Of a stretch of DNA of 64,000 nucleotides, positions 40,074 to 48,429 are shown in pieces. The DNA comes from Planctomycetaceae bacterium (GTDB lineage: Bacteria; Planctomycetota; Phycisphaerae; SM23-33). The stretch spans positions 1 to 64,000 of the forward strand of contig JAJFVE010000091.1 in the NCBI GenBank assembly GCA_021371965.1, written 5' to 3'. Position 1 is the stretch's first letter; each line of letters opens with the position of its first letter. The notes under the pieces are model-generated. The model did no database searches. It was not told the origin of the DNA and was given only the letters and a program-made list of their open reading frames with translations. Position numbers and translations under genes: made by a program.

Positions 40074-41440
40074 GCGGTTTCTCCTGAGGGCTGGCCTTGC
40101 GGCTCGGCGCGGTATCTGCGGAGCTTCTCGCGCAGGGTGCGGTCGGAAATCCCCAGCAGTTCGGCGGCCTTGACCTGGTTGCGCCGCGTGCGGCGAAGGG
40201 CCTCCATGACGGCCTGGCGTTCCAGCTCGCGCAGCCGTAGCGTGACGACCTGCTCGCCCTGGCCGCGGCCAAGCTCGTCGGCCAGAAAGCCCGCGTCGCG
40301 CAGCGACAGGACGCCTTCTCGCCCGAAGATCAGCGCGGTTCGCACGACGTTGCGAAGCTGGCGGATGTTGCCGGGCCAGTGGTAGCCGCAGAACAGGTCC
40401 AGCATCGCCGGGTCGATGTCGGTGATCTTGCGCCGCACCTCGGCGGCATATTGATGGACGAAATGCCACACCAGCACGGGGATGTCTTCGACGCGCTGCC
40501 GCAGCGGCGGCACCTGCAGATGCACGCCGGCGATGCGGTAGTGCAGGTCGCGGCGGAAGCGCCCGGTCTCGACGTCGGACGACAGGTCGCGATTGGTCGT
40601 GCTGACGACGCGGACGTCGACGTGGATATTCTCGCTGCCGCCGACGCGCTCGAAGTCCTGCTGCTCGAGCACGCGCAGCAATTCGGCCTGGAGTCGCGGG
40701 CCGGTCTCGGAGATCTCGTCCAGCAGCAGCGTGCCGCCGTCGGCCCGCTCGAACCGACCCTTGCGCTGCGCGCAGGCGCCGGTGAAGGCGCCGCGTTCGT
40801 GGCCGAACAGCTCGCTCTCCAGCAGCGACTCGCTCAGGGCCGCACAGTTGACGCGGATATACGAGCCCCGCGTGCGGCGGCTTTCGCGGTGGATGAGGTA
40901 CGACAGGAGTTCCGTGCCCGTGCCGCTCTCGCCGCTGATGAGGACCGAGACAGAGGTTGGCGCCACGCGGCGGGCCAGTTCCACCACTTCGAGGAATCGC
41001 CCGCTGACGCCGGCGATCTGGTAGCGCCCGCTCGCGTCGCCTTCGCCGGCGACGATCTGCCCTGCCGCGCCGGCGGGCAGGCACGTCTCGATCAAGGCCC
41101 GTGCGGCTGGGGCTTCCAGGGGAGCGGCCAGGTAGTCCCAGCAGCCCGCCCGCATGGCTTCGACCGCCGAGGCGGTGTCGCCAGCCGGACCCACCATCAC
41201 CAGCGGGCGCTCCGGGTAGCACGTGCGGCTGCGTTCGATGAGTCCCCAAGGCCCGCCGGGAATCTGCGACTCGATGATGACCAGGTCCCAGATCGGCTGG
41301 GGGATGGCGGCGGCGGCCTTGTCGGCCTCTCGCACCACCATGCCGCGGATGCCCACCGCAGCCAGTTCGGCCAGCAGCACCCGCGCCGTCTGCGACTGTG
41401 GGCTGACGATCAGCACGTTGCGGCAGAGGCGGTCACTCAT
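40052..41440 (-). CDS. Sigma-54-dependent flagellar regulator with degenerate receiver and Walker A
   Basis: The start at ATG 41440 (MSDRLCRNVLIVS) overlaps the preceding gene and gives 462 residues. The receiver domain (1-115) has Glu57 (DLVIIESQIPGG) where the phospho-accepting Asp normally lies. The AAA+ domain (about 143-375) keeps GAFTGA (217-222) and Walker B LLLDE, but Walker A reads GESGTGTE, with Thr176 in place of the catalytic lysine. A Fis-type helix-turn-helix ends the protein (AAELLGISDRTLREKLRRYR). FlbD and FleQ proteins also have atypical receivers, so a flagellar regulator is likely. Loss of the lysine suggests weak or no ATP hydrolysis, and perhaps a partner or repressor role. 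flgB overlaps its end. Confidence 0.88.
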   Translation of the reverse strand: MSDRLCRNVLIVSPQSQTARVLLAELAAVGIRGMVVREADKAAAAIPQPIWDLVIIESQIPGGPWGLIERSRTCYPERPLVMVGPAGDTASAVEAMRAGCWDYLAAPLEAPAARALIETCLPAGAAGQIVAGEGDASGRYQIAGVSGRFLEVVELARRVAPTSVSVLISGESGTGTELLSYLIHRESRRTRGSYIRVNCAALSESLLESELFGHERGAFTGACAQRKGRFERADGGTLLLDEISETGPRLQAELLRVLEQQDFERVGGSENIHVDVRVVSTTNRDLSSDVETGRFRRDLHYRIAGVHLQVPPLRQRVEDIPVLVWHFVHQYAAEVRRKITDIDPAMLDLFCGYHWPGNIRQLRNVVRTALIFGREGVLSLRDAGFLADELGRGQGEQVVTLRLRELERQAVMEALRRTRRNQVKAAELLGISDRTLREKLRRYRAEPQGQPSGETACQSSPT

Positions 41441-42146
41441 CGCCGGCCCCCCCTGACGCCGCCGTTTCATCGGCGGGTTTGGAAGCGGGCGCTGCCGGGC
41501 GGGACGTCAACTGCAGGCTGATGCGGCCGCTGGAGTCGACGAGTTCCTGGACGGCCGAGGCCTGTTTCCACTCCAGCAGTTTGGCGCTGGCCTGGGCGGC
41601 CTGGGCCCAGGGGCAGTCGCCGTGCTCCTTGACGACCTGGTTGTAGAGCGCCATCGCCGATCGCGGGTCGGCGGCCCGGACGCAGTTGCCCAACTGGTAG
41701 AGCACCCACGCCCGCGTGGGCGCCGGCGGGTTCTGTGCCAGAACGGCTTCGTACATCGCGCGGGCGTGAGGCAGGTGCCCGTCGTTGAAGACTCCGTCGG
41801 CGGCCGCCAGCAGGTTCTTCTGCTGACTGGGCGGGATTCGCTTGAGCGTATCGAGGGTCTCGGCGGTCAGGGCGTCGCGGGCCGGCTGCGAGGCGAGGGG
41901 CATGGCCAGATCGGTAGCCGCCTGCGACGTCGCGGCCGCGGGGATGGCGGCGCGCTGGACGCGCTGGGCCTTGAGGCGGTCAACGCTGGCCTGGAGCGAA
42001 TTGTCCGGACCGCTGGCCGGCGCCTGGGCAAAGTCGAGATAGAGCTGCTTGACTTTGTCGCTCTGGGCGGGCTCTGCCGACCATGCGGCCAGCGGCATCG
42101 CCGCGGCCATCATCAGCGCCAGCGCGTGGAGCGGTCGGAAGTTCAT
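41433..42146 (-). CDS. Secreted TPR-like protein
   Basis: The protein is 237 residues with a Sec signal peptide (cleavage after about AAWSA, residue 24). A middle region rich in Ala and Gln precedes two or three TPR-like helix pairs (HARAMYEAVLAQNPPAPTRA, PRSAMALYNQVVKEHGDCPW). It overlaps the TPR gene upstream by four bases and the sigma-54 regulator by eight. I do not recognise a flagellar family, but the position at the head of the basal-body operon suggests a scaffold or assembly role in the periplasm. Confidence 0.7.
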   Translation of the reverse strand: MNFRPLHALALMMAAAMPLAAWSAEPAQSDKVKQLYLDFAQAPASGPDNSLQASVDRLKAQRVQRAAIPAAATSQAATDLAMPLASQPARDALTAETLDTLKRIPPSQQKNLLAAADGVFNDGHLPHARAMYEAVLAQNPPAPTRAWVLYQLGNCVRAADPRSAMALYNQVVKEHGDCPWAQAAQASAKLLEWKQASAVQELVDSSGRISLQLTSRPAAPASKPADETAASGGAGDE

Positions 42147-44497
42147 CGTTTGGAGCCCCCCGCCGCGGCGCTGGCGGCCATCGTCGAGACGGCCGTGTTG
42201 AAATCCTTATCCGACACCTGCGCCGCCACGAGCACCTGGGTAGCCCTGGCGCGAAGCTGCACGTCGGGCGTGATCTTGAGCAATTCGCCCGAGAGCAAGG
42301 CCGCCTGGCGGTTCTTGCCCAGTTCAAGCGACAACTCCGCCAGCTCGCACTGGGCGCGATGAGCGGCCGGTCCGGGCTTGACTCGCGTCAGCAGGTCCAG
42401 CAGCAAGGCGTGGGCGTCCTGGATCTGGCCGCCGAGGCGATAGCAGGCTGCCAGCTCGAGCGTCAGGCGGGTGGCCTCGCCGGCATCGGTGGTGTTCTGC
42501 AGGCGCCGGCGCAGGTCGATGGTGGCGTCTTCGGTCAGCCCCATGTGCCGCTGGAGCTGGGCCCGCAGCAGCACGATCTGCCCGGCGAGGCGGTCGTCGC
42601 CACTGACGCGGCTCTGCGCGCGGTCGCACAGCACCACGGCCTGGGCGTAACGCTCGCAGCGCCCCTCGACGCGGGCCAGATCGATCAGGGCCTCGATTTC
42701 GACCTTGGCCTGCGGGTTCGAGGCCAGGCACAACCGCAGCGAGCGGCGGGCCTGGGACAGCTTGTCCAGGGACAGGTTGCTTCGGGCAATCATCAGATGG
42801 ATCGGGGCGATCTGGCTCTTGGGCAGAGCCGTTGCCAGCGAAACGTAGCGCCCCAGCCAGGCGATGGCCTGCTCGTGGTCGCCCCAGCGGAAGCACGTGT
42901 CGCCTGCCCCCACGGCCGCGGCCATCTTCGTCTCGACCGAGCGGTCGAGGTAATACACCTTCTTGAAGAACCGCAGCGCCTCGTCCTGGCGGCCGGACTC
43001 GAGATTCGCGTTGCCCAGCGACAGGAACACCTCGTCCATGCCGCCGGCCTGGGGGTATGTGTCCAGCAGGGATGTCAGGTCCTCTTCGGCCCCGGCGTAG
43101 TCCTTCATCTTCAGGCAGACCTTGGCCGATCGCAGCAGCGCCTGCGGGGCCGAGGCCGACTGAAGGAACTGCCGCGCCGTCAGGCGGTACTCCGTGACGG
43201 CTGCGGACCAGTCGCTGGTGCATTCACTGATGATGCCCAGGGCGTAGTGCCCTTCTGCCAGGCGGGCCGATGCGCTGTCTCGCAGGAACAGGCGTCGCCA
43301 GGCGGCGGCCGCTTCCGCCAGCAGCAGGTGGCGGGCTTCGGCGGCCGATTCGTACGCCGTCGGGTCGTGGAGCGTGGTTTCTTTCCCGTCGAAGTGGGCC
43401 AGCAGGCCGGCGGCGCCGGCGAGGGTTTCAAACATTCGCTGCTGCGTCAGCGGCGGCGTCATGACCGTGACGCCCCGCCCGCGCACCGCGGCCGTCACGT
43501 CCGCCCAACGCACGTCGCAGCCGACGGCGTGACCGAGGCGGTTGAGCGACTGCTCGACCGGTGCGGCCAGGCACACCCCCTGCCAGCGCACCATCGCGTC
43601 GGAGTCGTCCAGGCGGGTGAAGCGCGGACCCAGCGCCGCAGCCGTGACCGTATGCGCGCCGTTGAGCACGCGGGCGGCCAAGTCGTCTTCTTTCGCCCCC
43701 GACAGAGTGTCCACCATCGGCAAGGGCGAGTGCGGCACGATGGCGTCGATGGAGGCCACCTTGAGCACCTGCTGCGTCAGGCAGCGAGCCACCAGCAGAT
43801 CGCACTGGGCGTTGATTTCGGTGGCGTCGGCCAAGGCGGCCGAGGAGGCGATGGCCCGATACGCCCGCATGCGGGCCTGCATCCACATTTCCTGATCGAA
43901 ATCCAGCATCGCCAGGCGGTAGTTGGCCAAACAGTTCACCGCCGGACTGGGTCCCTGGCAGGCCTCGGTCAGAATACGACGATATTCAGCGGTGTCACCC
44001 TTCTTGAGCATGCAGTCGGCGATGCGGATGCGGAAGAGCCCCGCCATCGGTCCCGGGCCTGGACGCTCGCTCGAAACCATCAGCAATTGCTGGTACTGCA
44101 TCAGGGCACGCTCGTAGTCGCCGGCGGCGAAATAACGCTGGGCGGCGGCCCAGGAAAGGCCGGTGGGCAGTTCCTGCGGGGCCGAGGCCGGCTGGCTCTG
44201 CGCAACCTTCTTTGGGGCCGTCACAGCGACGGTCGGCCGGTAGAGCGGACCGGCAGATTGCTCGGGCTCGCCCTTCTCTTGAAAACCGATCCACCCGAAG
44301 ACCAGTGCCACAGCCCCCAGCGCCACAAAGACCAGCGGCCAGTTATGAGGCCCTTTGACGGATTTGCCGATCACGTCCGCCCGGATCGCGCCAAGGTTCA
44401 GCGCGCCGGAAAAATCCGGAGCGGATGCGTTGCTGGCGGCGGGCGCTGCCGTCTGCGAAGTCGACAAATTTTCTGTCGTGGCTTTCGTGTCGTCCAT
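42143..44497 (-). CDS. Membrane-anchored TPR protein
   Basis: The protein is 784 residues. One transmembrane helix (about residues 53-71, WPLVFVALGAVALVFGWIGF) places most of the chain outside the cytoplasm. Many TPR-like repeats follow (for example RYFAAGDYERALMQYQQLLM, GNANLESGRQDEALRFFKKV, GAGDTCFRWGDHEQAIAWLG). It is the first gene behind a good sigma-54 promoter and leads the flagellar basal-body operon. No named flagellar family was recognised, and it may scaffold periplasmic flagellar parts. Confidence 0.7.
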   Translation of the reverse strand: MDDTKATTENLSTSQTAAPAASNASAPDFSGALNLGAIRADVIGKSVKGPHNWPLVFVALGAVALVFGWIGFQEKGEPEQSAGPLYRPTVAVTAPKKVAQSQPASAPQELPTGLSWAAAQRYFAAGDYERALMQYQQLLMVSSERPGPGPMAGLFRIRIADCMLKKGDTAEYRRILTEACQGPSPAVNCLANYRLAMLDFDQEMWMQARMRAYRAIASSAALADATEINAQCDLLVARCLTQQVLKVASIDAIVPHSPLPMVDTLSGAKEDDLAARVLNGAHTVTAAALGPRFTRLDDSDAMVRWQGVCLAAPVEQSLNRLGHAVGCDVRWADVTAAVRGRGVTVMTPPLTQQRMFETLAGAAGLLAHFDGKETTLHDPTAYESAAEARHLLLAEAAAAWRRLFLRDSASARLAEGHYALGIISECTSDWSAAVTEYRLTARQFLQSASAPQALLRSAKVCLKMKDYAGAEEDLTSLLDTYPQAGGMDEVFLSLGNANLESGRQDEALRFFKKVYYLDRSVETKMAAAVGAGDTCFRWGDHEQAIAWLGRYVSLATALPKSQIAPIHLMIARSNLSLDKLSQARRSLRLCLASNPQAKVEIEALIDLARVEGRCERYAQAVVLCDRAQSRVSGDDRLAGQIVLLRAQLQRHMGLTEDATIDLRRRLQNTTDAGEATRLTLELAACYRLGGQIQDAHALLLDLLTRVKPGPAAHRAQCELAELSLELGKNRQAALLSGELLKITPDVQLRARATQVLVAAQVSDKDFNTAVSTMAASAAAGGSKR

Positions 44498-44556
44498 GCA
44501 CTTGGCCCACGTCGACAGGTAAGGCGCACATCCATGTGCAGTGTCTGCTCATTCCA

Positions 44557-44572
44557 AGCAACAGCTATGCCA
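44557..44572 (-). promoter_or_regulatory. Sigma-54 (-24/-12) promoter of the flagellar basal-body operon
   Basis: On the minus strand TGGCAT (44567-44572), five bases, then TTGCT (44557-44561) match the TGGCAC-N5-TTGCW consensus, with both the GG and GC doublets intact. The predicted start is near 44545, about 48 bases before the TPR gene. A sigma-54 activator gene ends 130 bases upstream. Confidence 0.75.
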
Positions 44573-44703
44573 AAGCTTCGCCCGGCGTCATTTAGCCCAA
44601 ATCAAGCCTTGAGAACGACCTGAGATGATGGAATCGCCGCCCCGGCGCGCATAGATGCCTTACGCGCGTTCACTTTCTGGAGTGGGGAAGATGGAAGAGC
44701 GCC

Positions 44704-45774
44704 TCAGGCCTGGGCAGAAGAACCGCCGGAATAGAAGGATGCTCCTGAAGGCATTTTGATGTCGTAACGCTTGAGCTTGGCGTAGAGGGTTGTGCGCGTG
44801 ATGCCCAGCAGGACGGCCGCCCGATTGCGCTGCCATCCGGTTTCCTTGAGCGCCCGCAGGATGAACTCGCGTTCGGCGGCCTCGAGGGAGAAGTCTTCTC
44901 GCGGGGCCTCCGCCGCCGCGGCAATGCCCGGTGCGGGGGTATGCGTGTCGAAGCGCAGGCTGGCGGGAGTGACCTGGTCTTCGCGGGCCAGGATGATCGC
45001 GCGATCCATGACGTTCTTGAGTTCGCGCACATTCCCCGGCCAAGGGTGCGCCATCAGTCGGGCGAAGGCCTCGCCGGAGATGCCCGACGGGCGCGACTGC
45101 AGCGTCAGCGGCGAATGCTTGAGGAAGTACTCCGCCAGCAGCGGAATGTCGCTGCGTCGTTCAGGGCTGCGCAGGGGCGGCACGATGACGGGCAGAACGG
45201 CCAGGCGGTAGTAGAGGTCGCGGCGAAAGGCGCCGGCGTCGATCTCCTCGGTCAACGATCGGTTTGTCGTGGCAACCACGGTCGCCTGGCAGGGGATTTC
45301 CCTGGTTCCACCGACCTTGCGGAAGCAGCGCTCCTGCAGCACGCGCAGCAGCTTGGCCTGGAGTGTGATGGGAATCTCGCTAATTTCGTCCAAGAATAGC
45401 GTGCCGCTGCCGGCCAGCTCGAACAGGCCCGTCTTGTCGCGTTCGGCGCTGGTGAAGGCGCCTTTGACGTGCCCGAAAAGCTCGCTCTCCAGCAGCGTCT
45501 CGCTCAGAGAGGCGCAGTTGACGGCCACGAAATCATTCGCCTCGCCGCCTCGCCAGTGATGAACGGCCCGTGCGAGCATCTCCTTGCCCGTGCCGGTTTC
45601 GCCCATGATCAGGATCGGGTTGAGACCGCTGGCGCCGATGGTCTTGATCGTGTCGAGCGTCTCGCAGATGCCGGGGCTGCGTCCGACGAACGGTAGCGAT
45701 GGCGGGCAAGACGGGCTGAAAAAGCCCACTGATCCTGCGTCGCTGGCGGAAAGGCCTTGCTTGGCCTGAAGCAT
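44704..45774 (-). CDS. Sigma-54-dependent transcriptional activator (no receiver domain)
   Basis: The start is set at ATG 45774 (MLQAKQGLSA) because AAAGGA lies seven bases upstream; an earlier in-frame ATG at 45828 has no such site. This gives 356 residues. The AAA+ domain has Walker A GETGTGKE (58-65), GAFTSA (105-110, the common Ser variant of GAFTGA), and Walker B TLFLDE. A Fis-type helix-turn-helix is at the end (AAVLLGITRTTLYAKLKRYD). The N-terminal segment is only about 28 residues, so no phosphorylation input is visible. It probably drives the -24/-12 promoter just downstream. Confidence 0.9.
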   Translation of the reverse strand: MLQAKQGLSASDAGSVGFFSPSCPPSLPFVGRSPGICETLDTIKTIGASGLNPILIMGETGTGKEMLARAVHHWRGGEANDFVAVNCASLSETLLESELFGHVKGAFTSAERDKTGLFELAGSGTLFLDEISEIPITLQAKLLRVLQERCFRKVGGTREIPCQATVVATTNRSLTEEIDAGAFRRDLYYRLAVLPVIVPPLRSPERRSDIPLLAEYFLKHSPLTLQSRPSGISGEAFARLMAHPWPGNVRELKNVMDRAIILAREDQVTPASLRFDTHTPAPGIAAAAEAPREDFSLEAAEREFILRALKETGWQRNRAAVLLGITRTTLYAKLKRYDIKMPSGASFYSGGSSAQA

Positions 45775-46149
45775 CAGGAATCCTTTCCCTATGTTCTTGC
45801 GCCAGATGTCGTGAAATCCAACTGACACATGTCGGCAATCACGGCGCCCGCCTGTTCTGAAACCAGGTGAGGCCTAAGGGTCTTATAGGTAATTTTCTCA
45901 AGAGGCCATGTCAACTCAATTCTTTAGAAATTTCAAAGTATTAGGATATAGGGCTTTTAAAGATAGAATGTTCTGCTCGAATTTTGCATCCTGAATATCG
46001 CAAAGGTCGCAACAGGCAGGCGGTGATTGACAACGGCCGTCGCCCGAGCGCCGACACCGATGGACCGCCCACGAAAAGCAGTGCGGTCTATGCCACAATT
46101 GCACCTTCCTTGCACTTTGTTGTACTTTTCACAGCGAATTCCCTGGGTG

Positions 46150-46242
46150 GCGACTTGTGAGTGGTGAGCGGCCTGCCTCGGGCAGGCAGGTGAGTGGGCA
46201 AGAACGAACTCGCAACTCACAACCCACAGCTCGCAACTTGCC
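46150..46242. repeat. Complex imperfect repeat with GC-rich hairpin
   Basis: Several related words (GTGAGTGGTGAG, GTGAGTGGG on one side, ACTCGCAACTCACAACCCAC on the other) flank a hairpin around GCCTGCCTCGGGCAGGC (46171-46187). The pattern looks like a short dispersed intergenic repeat rather than a gene. Confidence 0.4.
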
Positions 46243-46444
46243 TCAAAAGACACCCGGCCGGGGTAACAATTGTCCTTTCTTGTCTGTTTTTGGCGTGATT
46301 CAGAAAGCATGTATAGCGTAAAATCTTTAATGACAATGCTTTATAAGACTAAAGACCTTGTCCGCCCCTGATGGCCAGACAATCCCCTCACAACTGCATC
46401 TAAGACTCGCCACAAAGCCAGCCTCGCCAGGGGCGTCTGATAGA

Positions 46445-46484
46445 AGCCCCGGGGTGAAGCCGAGGGCGCAGCCCGGGGTGAACG
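46445..46484. repeat. GC-rich repeat-like motif with CCCGGGG pairs
   Basis: CCCCGGGGTGAAGCC is followed after about ten bases by GCAGCCCGGGGTGAACG, giving a direct CCCGGGGTGA repeat whose CCCCGGGG also pairs with itself. From general knowledge, similar stretches recur in planctomycete intergenic DNA; other copies were not seen in this window. Confidence 0.35.
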
Positions 46485-46626
46485 GAGTAAACATAGATCA
46501 GAGCCCCAGCGGGACGACTGAAAATGATGCCCGCAATGCGAGCCGGGAGACTGCTTCAGACCGCTTCAGCCATCCCGGGTCGCCCCACAGTGCATGAAGC
46601 GACATGCCCGCGACACGGGTGAGGGA

Positions 46627-46655
46627 CACGCACAACGGAGTTGGGCGTGGCACCC
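46627..46655. repeat. Dispersed 29-bp repeat, intergenic copy
   Basis: It matches 453-481 at 27 of 29 positions (shared core CACGCACAACGGAG then GCGTGGCACCC). It lies just after the stop of the helix-turn-helix/ATPase gene. Confidence 0.6.
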
Positions 46656-46666
46656 GGCGATATGGG

Positions 46667-48073
46667 CTATCGGGGGAATCCCAGGACGCGGGCGAGTTCG
46701 GCCACTGATGTGTCGCCCGCGGCGGCGCGGCGAATGGCCGCGCGGATGAACGGGGGGTGCTCTTGCGAGATTGGCGACGACCCTTGCCGCAGGGCGGCGG
46801 CGGACTGGCCGGAGATCTCCGTCACGTCCGTCAGCAGAATACGCCCGGCATAGCCGGTGTTGGCGCACTGCGCGCAGCCGACGGGCACGTACGCCTCGCT
46901 GCCCAGCTCCGCCAGAACCACCGGCAGTTCAGCGGGCATGTGCTCAACACGGCGACGGCAGTGCGGGCACAGGCGCCGCGCCGACCGCACGGCCACGACG
47001 GCCTTGAGCGTTGAGGCCGTCGCCCACCCGGCGCCCACGGTTTCAGTGAGAATGTCCGCGGCCGCAGCCGGGGTGTCGGCGGCGATGCCGGCCAGCACCA
47101 GCGCGCCGCCGCGTGCCAGATCGAAGGCGGACTTGGCCGTCGCGGCGTCGGTCAGTTCGGCGACGACGGCGATATCCGCCTCGCCCAGATCCGCCGCCAT
47201 GGCGCCGGCGGGACACGGGATGTATCCGTTAATGGGCCCGCCAAGCGCAAAAGCCAACGCCCCCTCCAGCGGCACGTCGCCCGCCAGGGCCGCAAGCAAC
47301 GTATCCCTGCCGCCGCGGAGGGTTCCGGCGATCAGGATCAGCCCCCCCCCGCAATGGCTGAGCCTGCGCAGGGTCGCCAGTTCTTCCGCTGCCAGCAGAT
47401 CGGCCAGCGCCGCCGCGGCCGAAGTCGGGGCGGGCAGGCGGCAGATGAGCGTGCAGCCGGCCGGTGCGGGGATGGCCGTCAATTCGAGGGCGACGTCCTG
47501 CCCGTCGAGGCTGCGTACAAATCGCCCCGTCTGCACGGCGGGGGCGGCGGCGTCCAGGCGGGCCTGCTCGATGAGGTACCGCGGAAGTTCGGCTACCAGC
47601 GCGTGGGGCAGTCGTTGGGCGAAGCTGTTCTTGGCGTGCATCGCCGCATCGATGCGCAGATGCAAGGTCAGCGAGGCGGCGCTGGGCTGAAGGACCAGCT
47701 CCGTCGCGCGGGAGACGAGGGCTTTTCGCAGGATGGCGTCGAAGACCTGCGCGGCGGGGAGTTCGGCGGGGACAGCTTCCGCGGCGCCGGGGATTCCTGG
47801 GGCGCTGGAGTGACCAGGCCGGGCGGGCGGTGGGGAATCGTGCGACGGGCGCGATGCTTCTTTTTCGCGTGCGGCGGTTTGAGTCATCAGAGCCCCGATG
47901 TCGATGCCTTGGCGCCGCAGGAACTCCACGAGGTGCTTTTCCGAGACGCGAATGGACTGGTCGTCCATGCGCTGGAACGACAGAACCCCCTTCTTCATCC
48001 ACTCGACGACCGTCTGCGGCGGCGAGCCCAGCAGCTCGGCGACCTGATACGCCGTATATAGTCGCCCGGTCAT
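46667..48073 (-). CDS. Helix-turn-helix domain fused to degenerate GspE/PilB-like ATPase
   Basis: ATG 48073 overlaps the upstream stop (ATGA) and gives 468 residues. Residues 5-56 are an excisionase/MerR-type helix-turn-helix (YTAYQVAELLGSPPQTVVEW). After a Pro-rich linker (70-105) comes a region like the N2 and ATPase domains of type II/IV secretion ATPases. Its end has CPHC (369-372) and CAQCANTGYAGR (400-411), the zinc-binding pattern of GspE. Walker A is degraded (GTLRGGRDTLL at 250-260, no GKT), while the Walker B-like DIAVVAELTDAATA (300-313) is kept. ATP hydrolysis is therefore doubtful. It follows flgL and two small genes, and may be a regulator built on a secretion-ATPase fold. Confidence 0.7.
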   Translation of the reverse strand: MTGRLYTAYQVAELLGSPPQTVVEWMKKGVLSFQRMDDQSIRVSEKHLVEFLRRQGIDIGALMTQTAAREKEASRPSHDSPPPARPGHSSAPGIPGAAEAVPAELPAAQVFDAILRKALVSRATELVLQPSAASLTLHLRIDAAMHAKNSFAQRLPHALVAELPRYLIEQARLDAAAPAVQTGRFVRSLDGQDVALELTAIPAPAGCTLICRLPAPTSAAAALADLLAAEELATLRRLSHCGGGLILIAGTLRGGRDTLLAALAGDVPLEGALAFALGGPINGYIPCPAGAMAADLGEADIAVVAELTDAATAKSAFDLARGGALVLAGIAADTPAAAADILTETVGAGWATASTLKAVVAVRSARRLCPHCRRRVEHMPAELPVVLAELGSEAYVPVGCAQCANTGYAGRILLTDVTEISGQSAAALRQGSSPISQEHPPFIRAAIRRAAAGDTSVAELARVLGFPR

Positions 48074-48429
48074 ACCGGGTCCTCCCCCGGGCGATGGCGC
48101 ACCGCGGTGCATGCGCTGTACGCCCGCACCAGCGCCTTGCCCGGCCGCACGCGGGCCAGCTCGCTTCTGACTTCGTGATGCTGCTGGTTCAGGGCCATGG
48201 CGAGCTGCTCGTAAAGTCGCCGGCAGGGGTCGAGCTGCGACGTCGCGACGGGACCGGCGCCTTGCAGGGCGTCCAGAATCTGCTGGGCGGTCTGAGCGTG
48301 CAGGGCGGCGTCGTCGAGCAGTCCTTCCCGCAGGCAGCGCAGTTGTTCCCGGAGGGTATCGCCAAGGTCCCTCAGCAGCGCCGGTGCGTCGGCGTCTTGG
48401 CGGGCGATGTCGTCACGGGCGGGCGTCAT
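48070..48429 (-). CDS. Small helical protein of unknown function
   Basis: The protein is 119 residues and predicted to be mainly helical (LLRDLGDTLREQLRCLREGL and LYEQLAMALNQQHHEVRSEL). It overlaps the TPR gene upstream by 17 bases and the helix-turn-helix/ATPase gene by four. Length and helical character resemble flagellar chaperones such as FliT or FlgN, but there is no clear sequence match. It is likely co-translated with its neighbours. Confidence 0.55.
   Translation of the reverse strand: MTPARDDIARQDADAPALLRDLGDTLREQLRCLREGLLDDAALHAQTAQQILDALQGAGPVATSQLDPCRRLYEQLAMALNQQHHEVRSELARVRPGKALVRAYSACTAVRHRPGEDPV

Larger units (their letters stand above)
45775..46666. other. Intergenic region of 892 bp with dispersed repeats
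   Basis: The left part (about 45850-46130) is clearly more AT-rich than its surroundings and probably holds promoter or leader sequence of the sigma-54 activator gene. A sigma-54-like motif (TTGCAC, five bases, TTGCA) is at 46099-46114 on the plus strand without a clear gene behind it. Three repeat-type stretches follow. I see no convincing protein gene or structured RNA here. Confidence 0.5.

Noticed and set aside
39720..41249. A 509-codon minus-strand frame ending in FlgB
   Set aside because: Only the last 117 codons are FlgB. The upstream part is the wrong frame of the sigma-54 regulator gene.
42083..44623. An 846-codon open frame on the plus strand opposite the large TPR gene
   Set aside because: It is rich in Arg, Gly and Ala without any domain, and is the expected high-GC antisense of a well-supported TPR gene.
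46358..46597. A possible 79-residue protein on the plus strand
   Set aside because: It lies in repeat-like intergenic DNA (contains the doubled CCCGGGGTGA motif), has no ribosome site and no domain.
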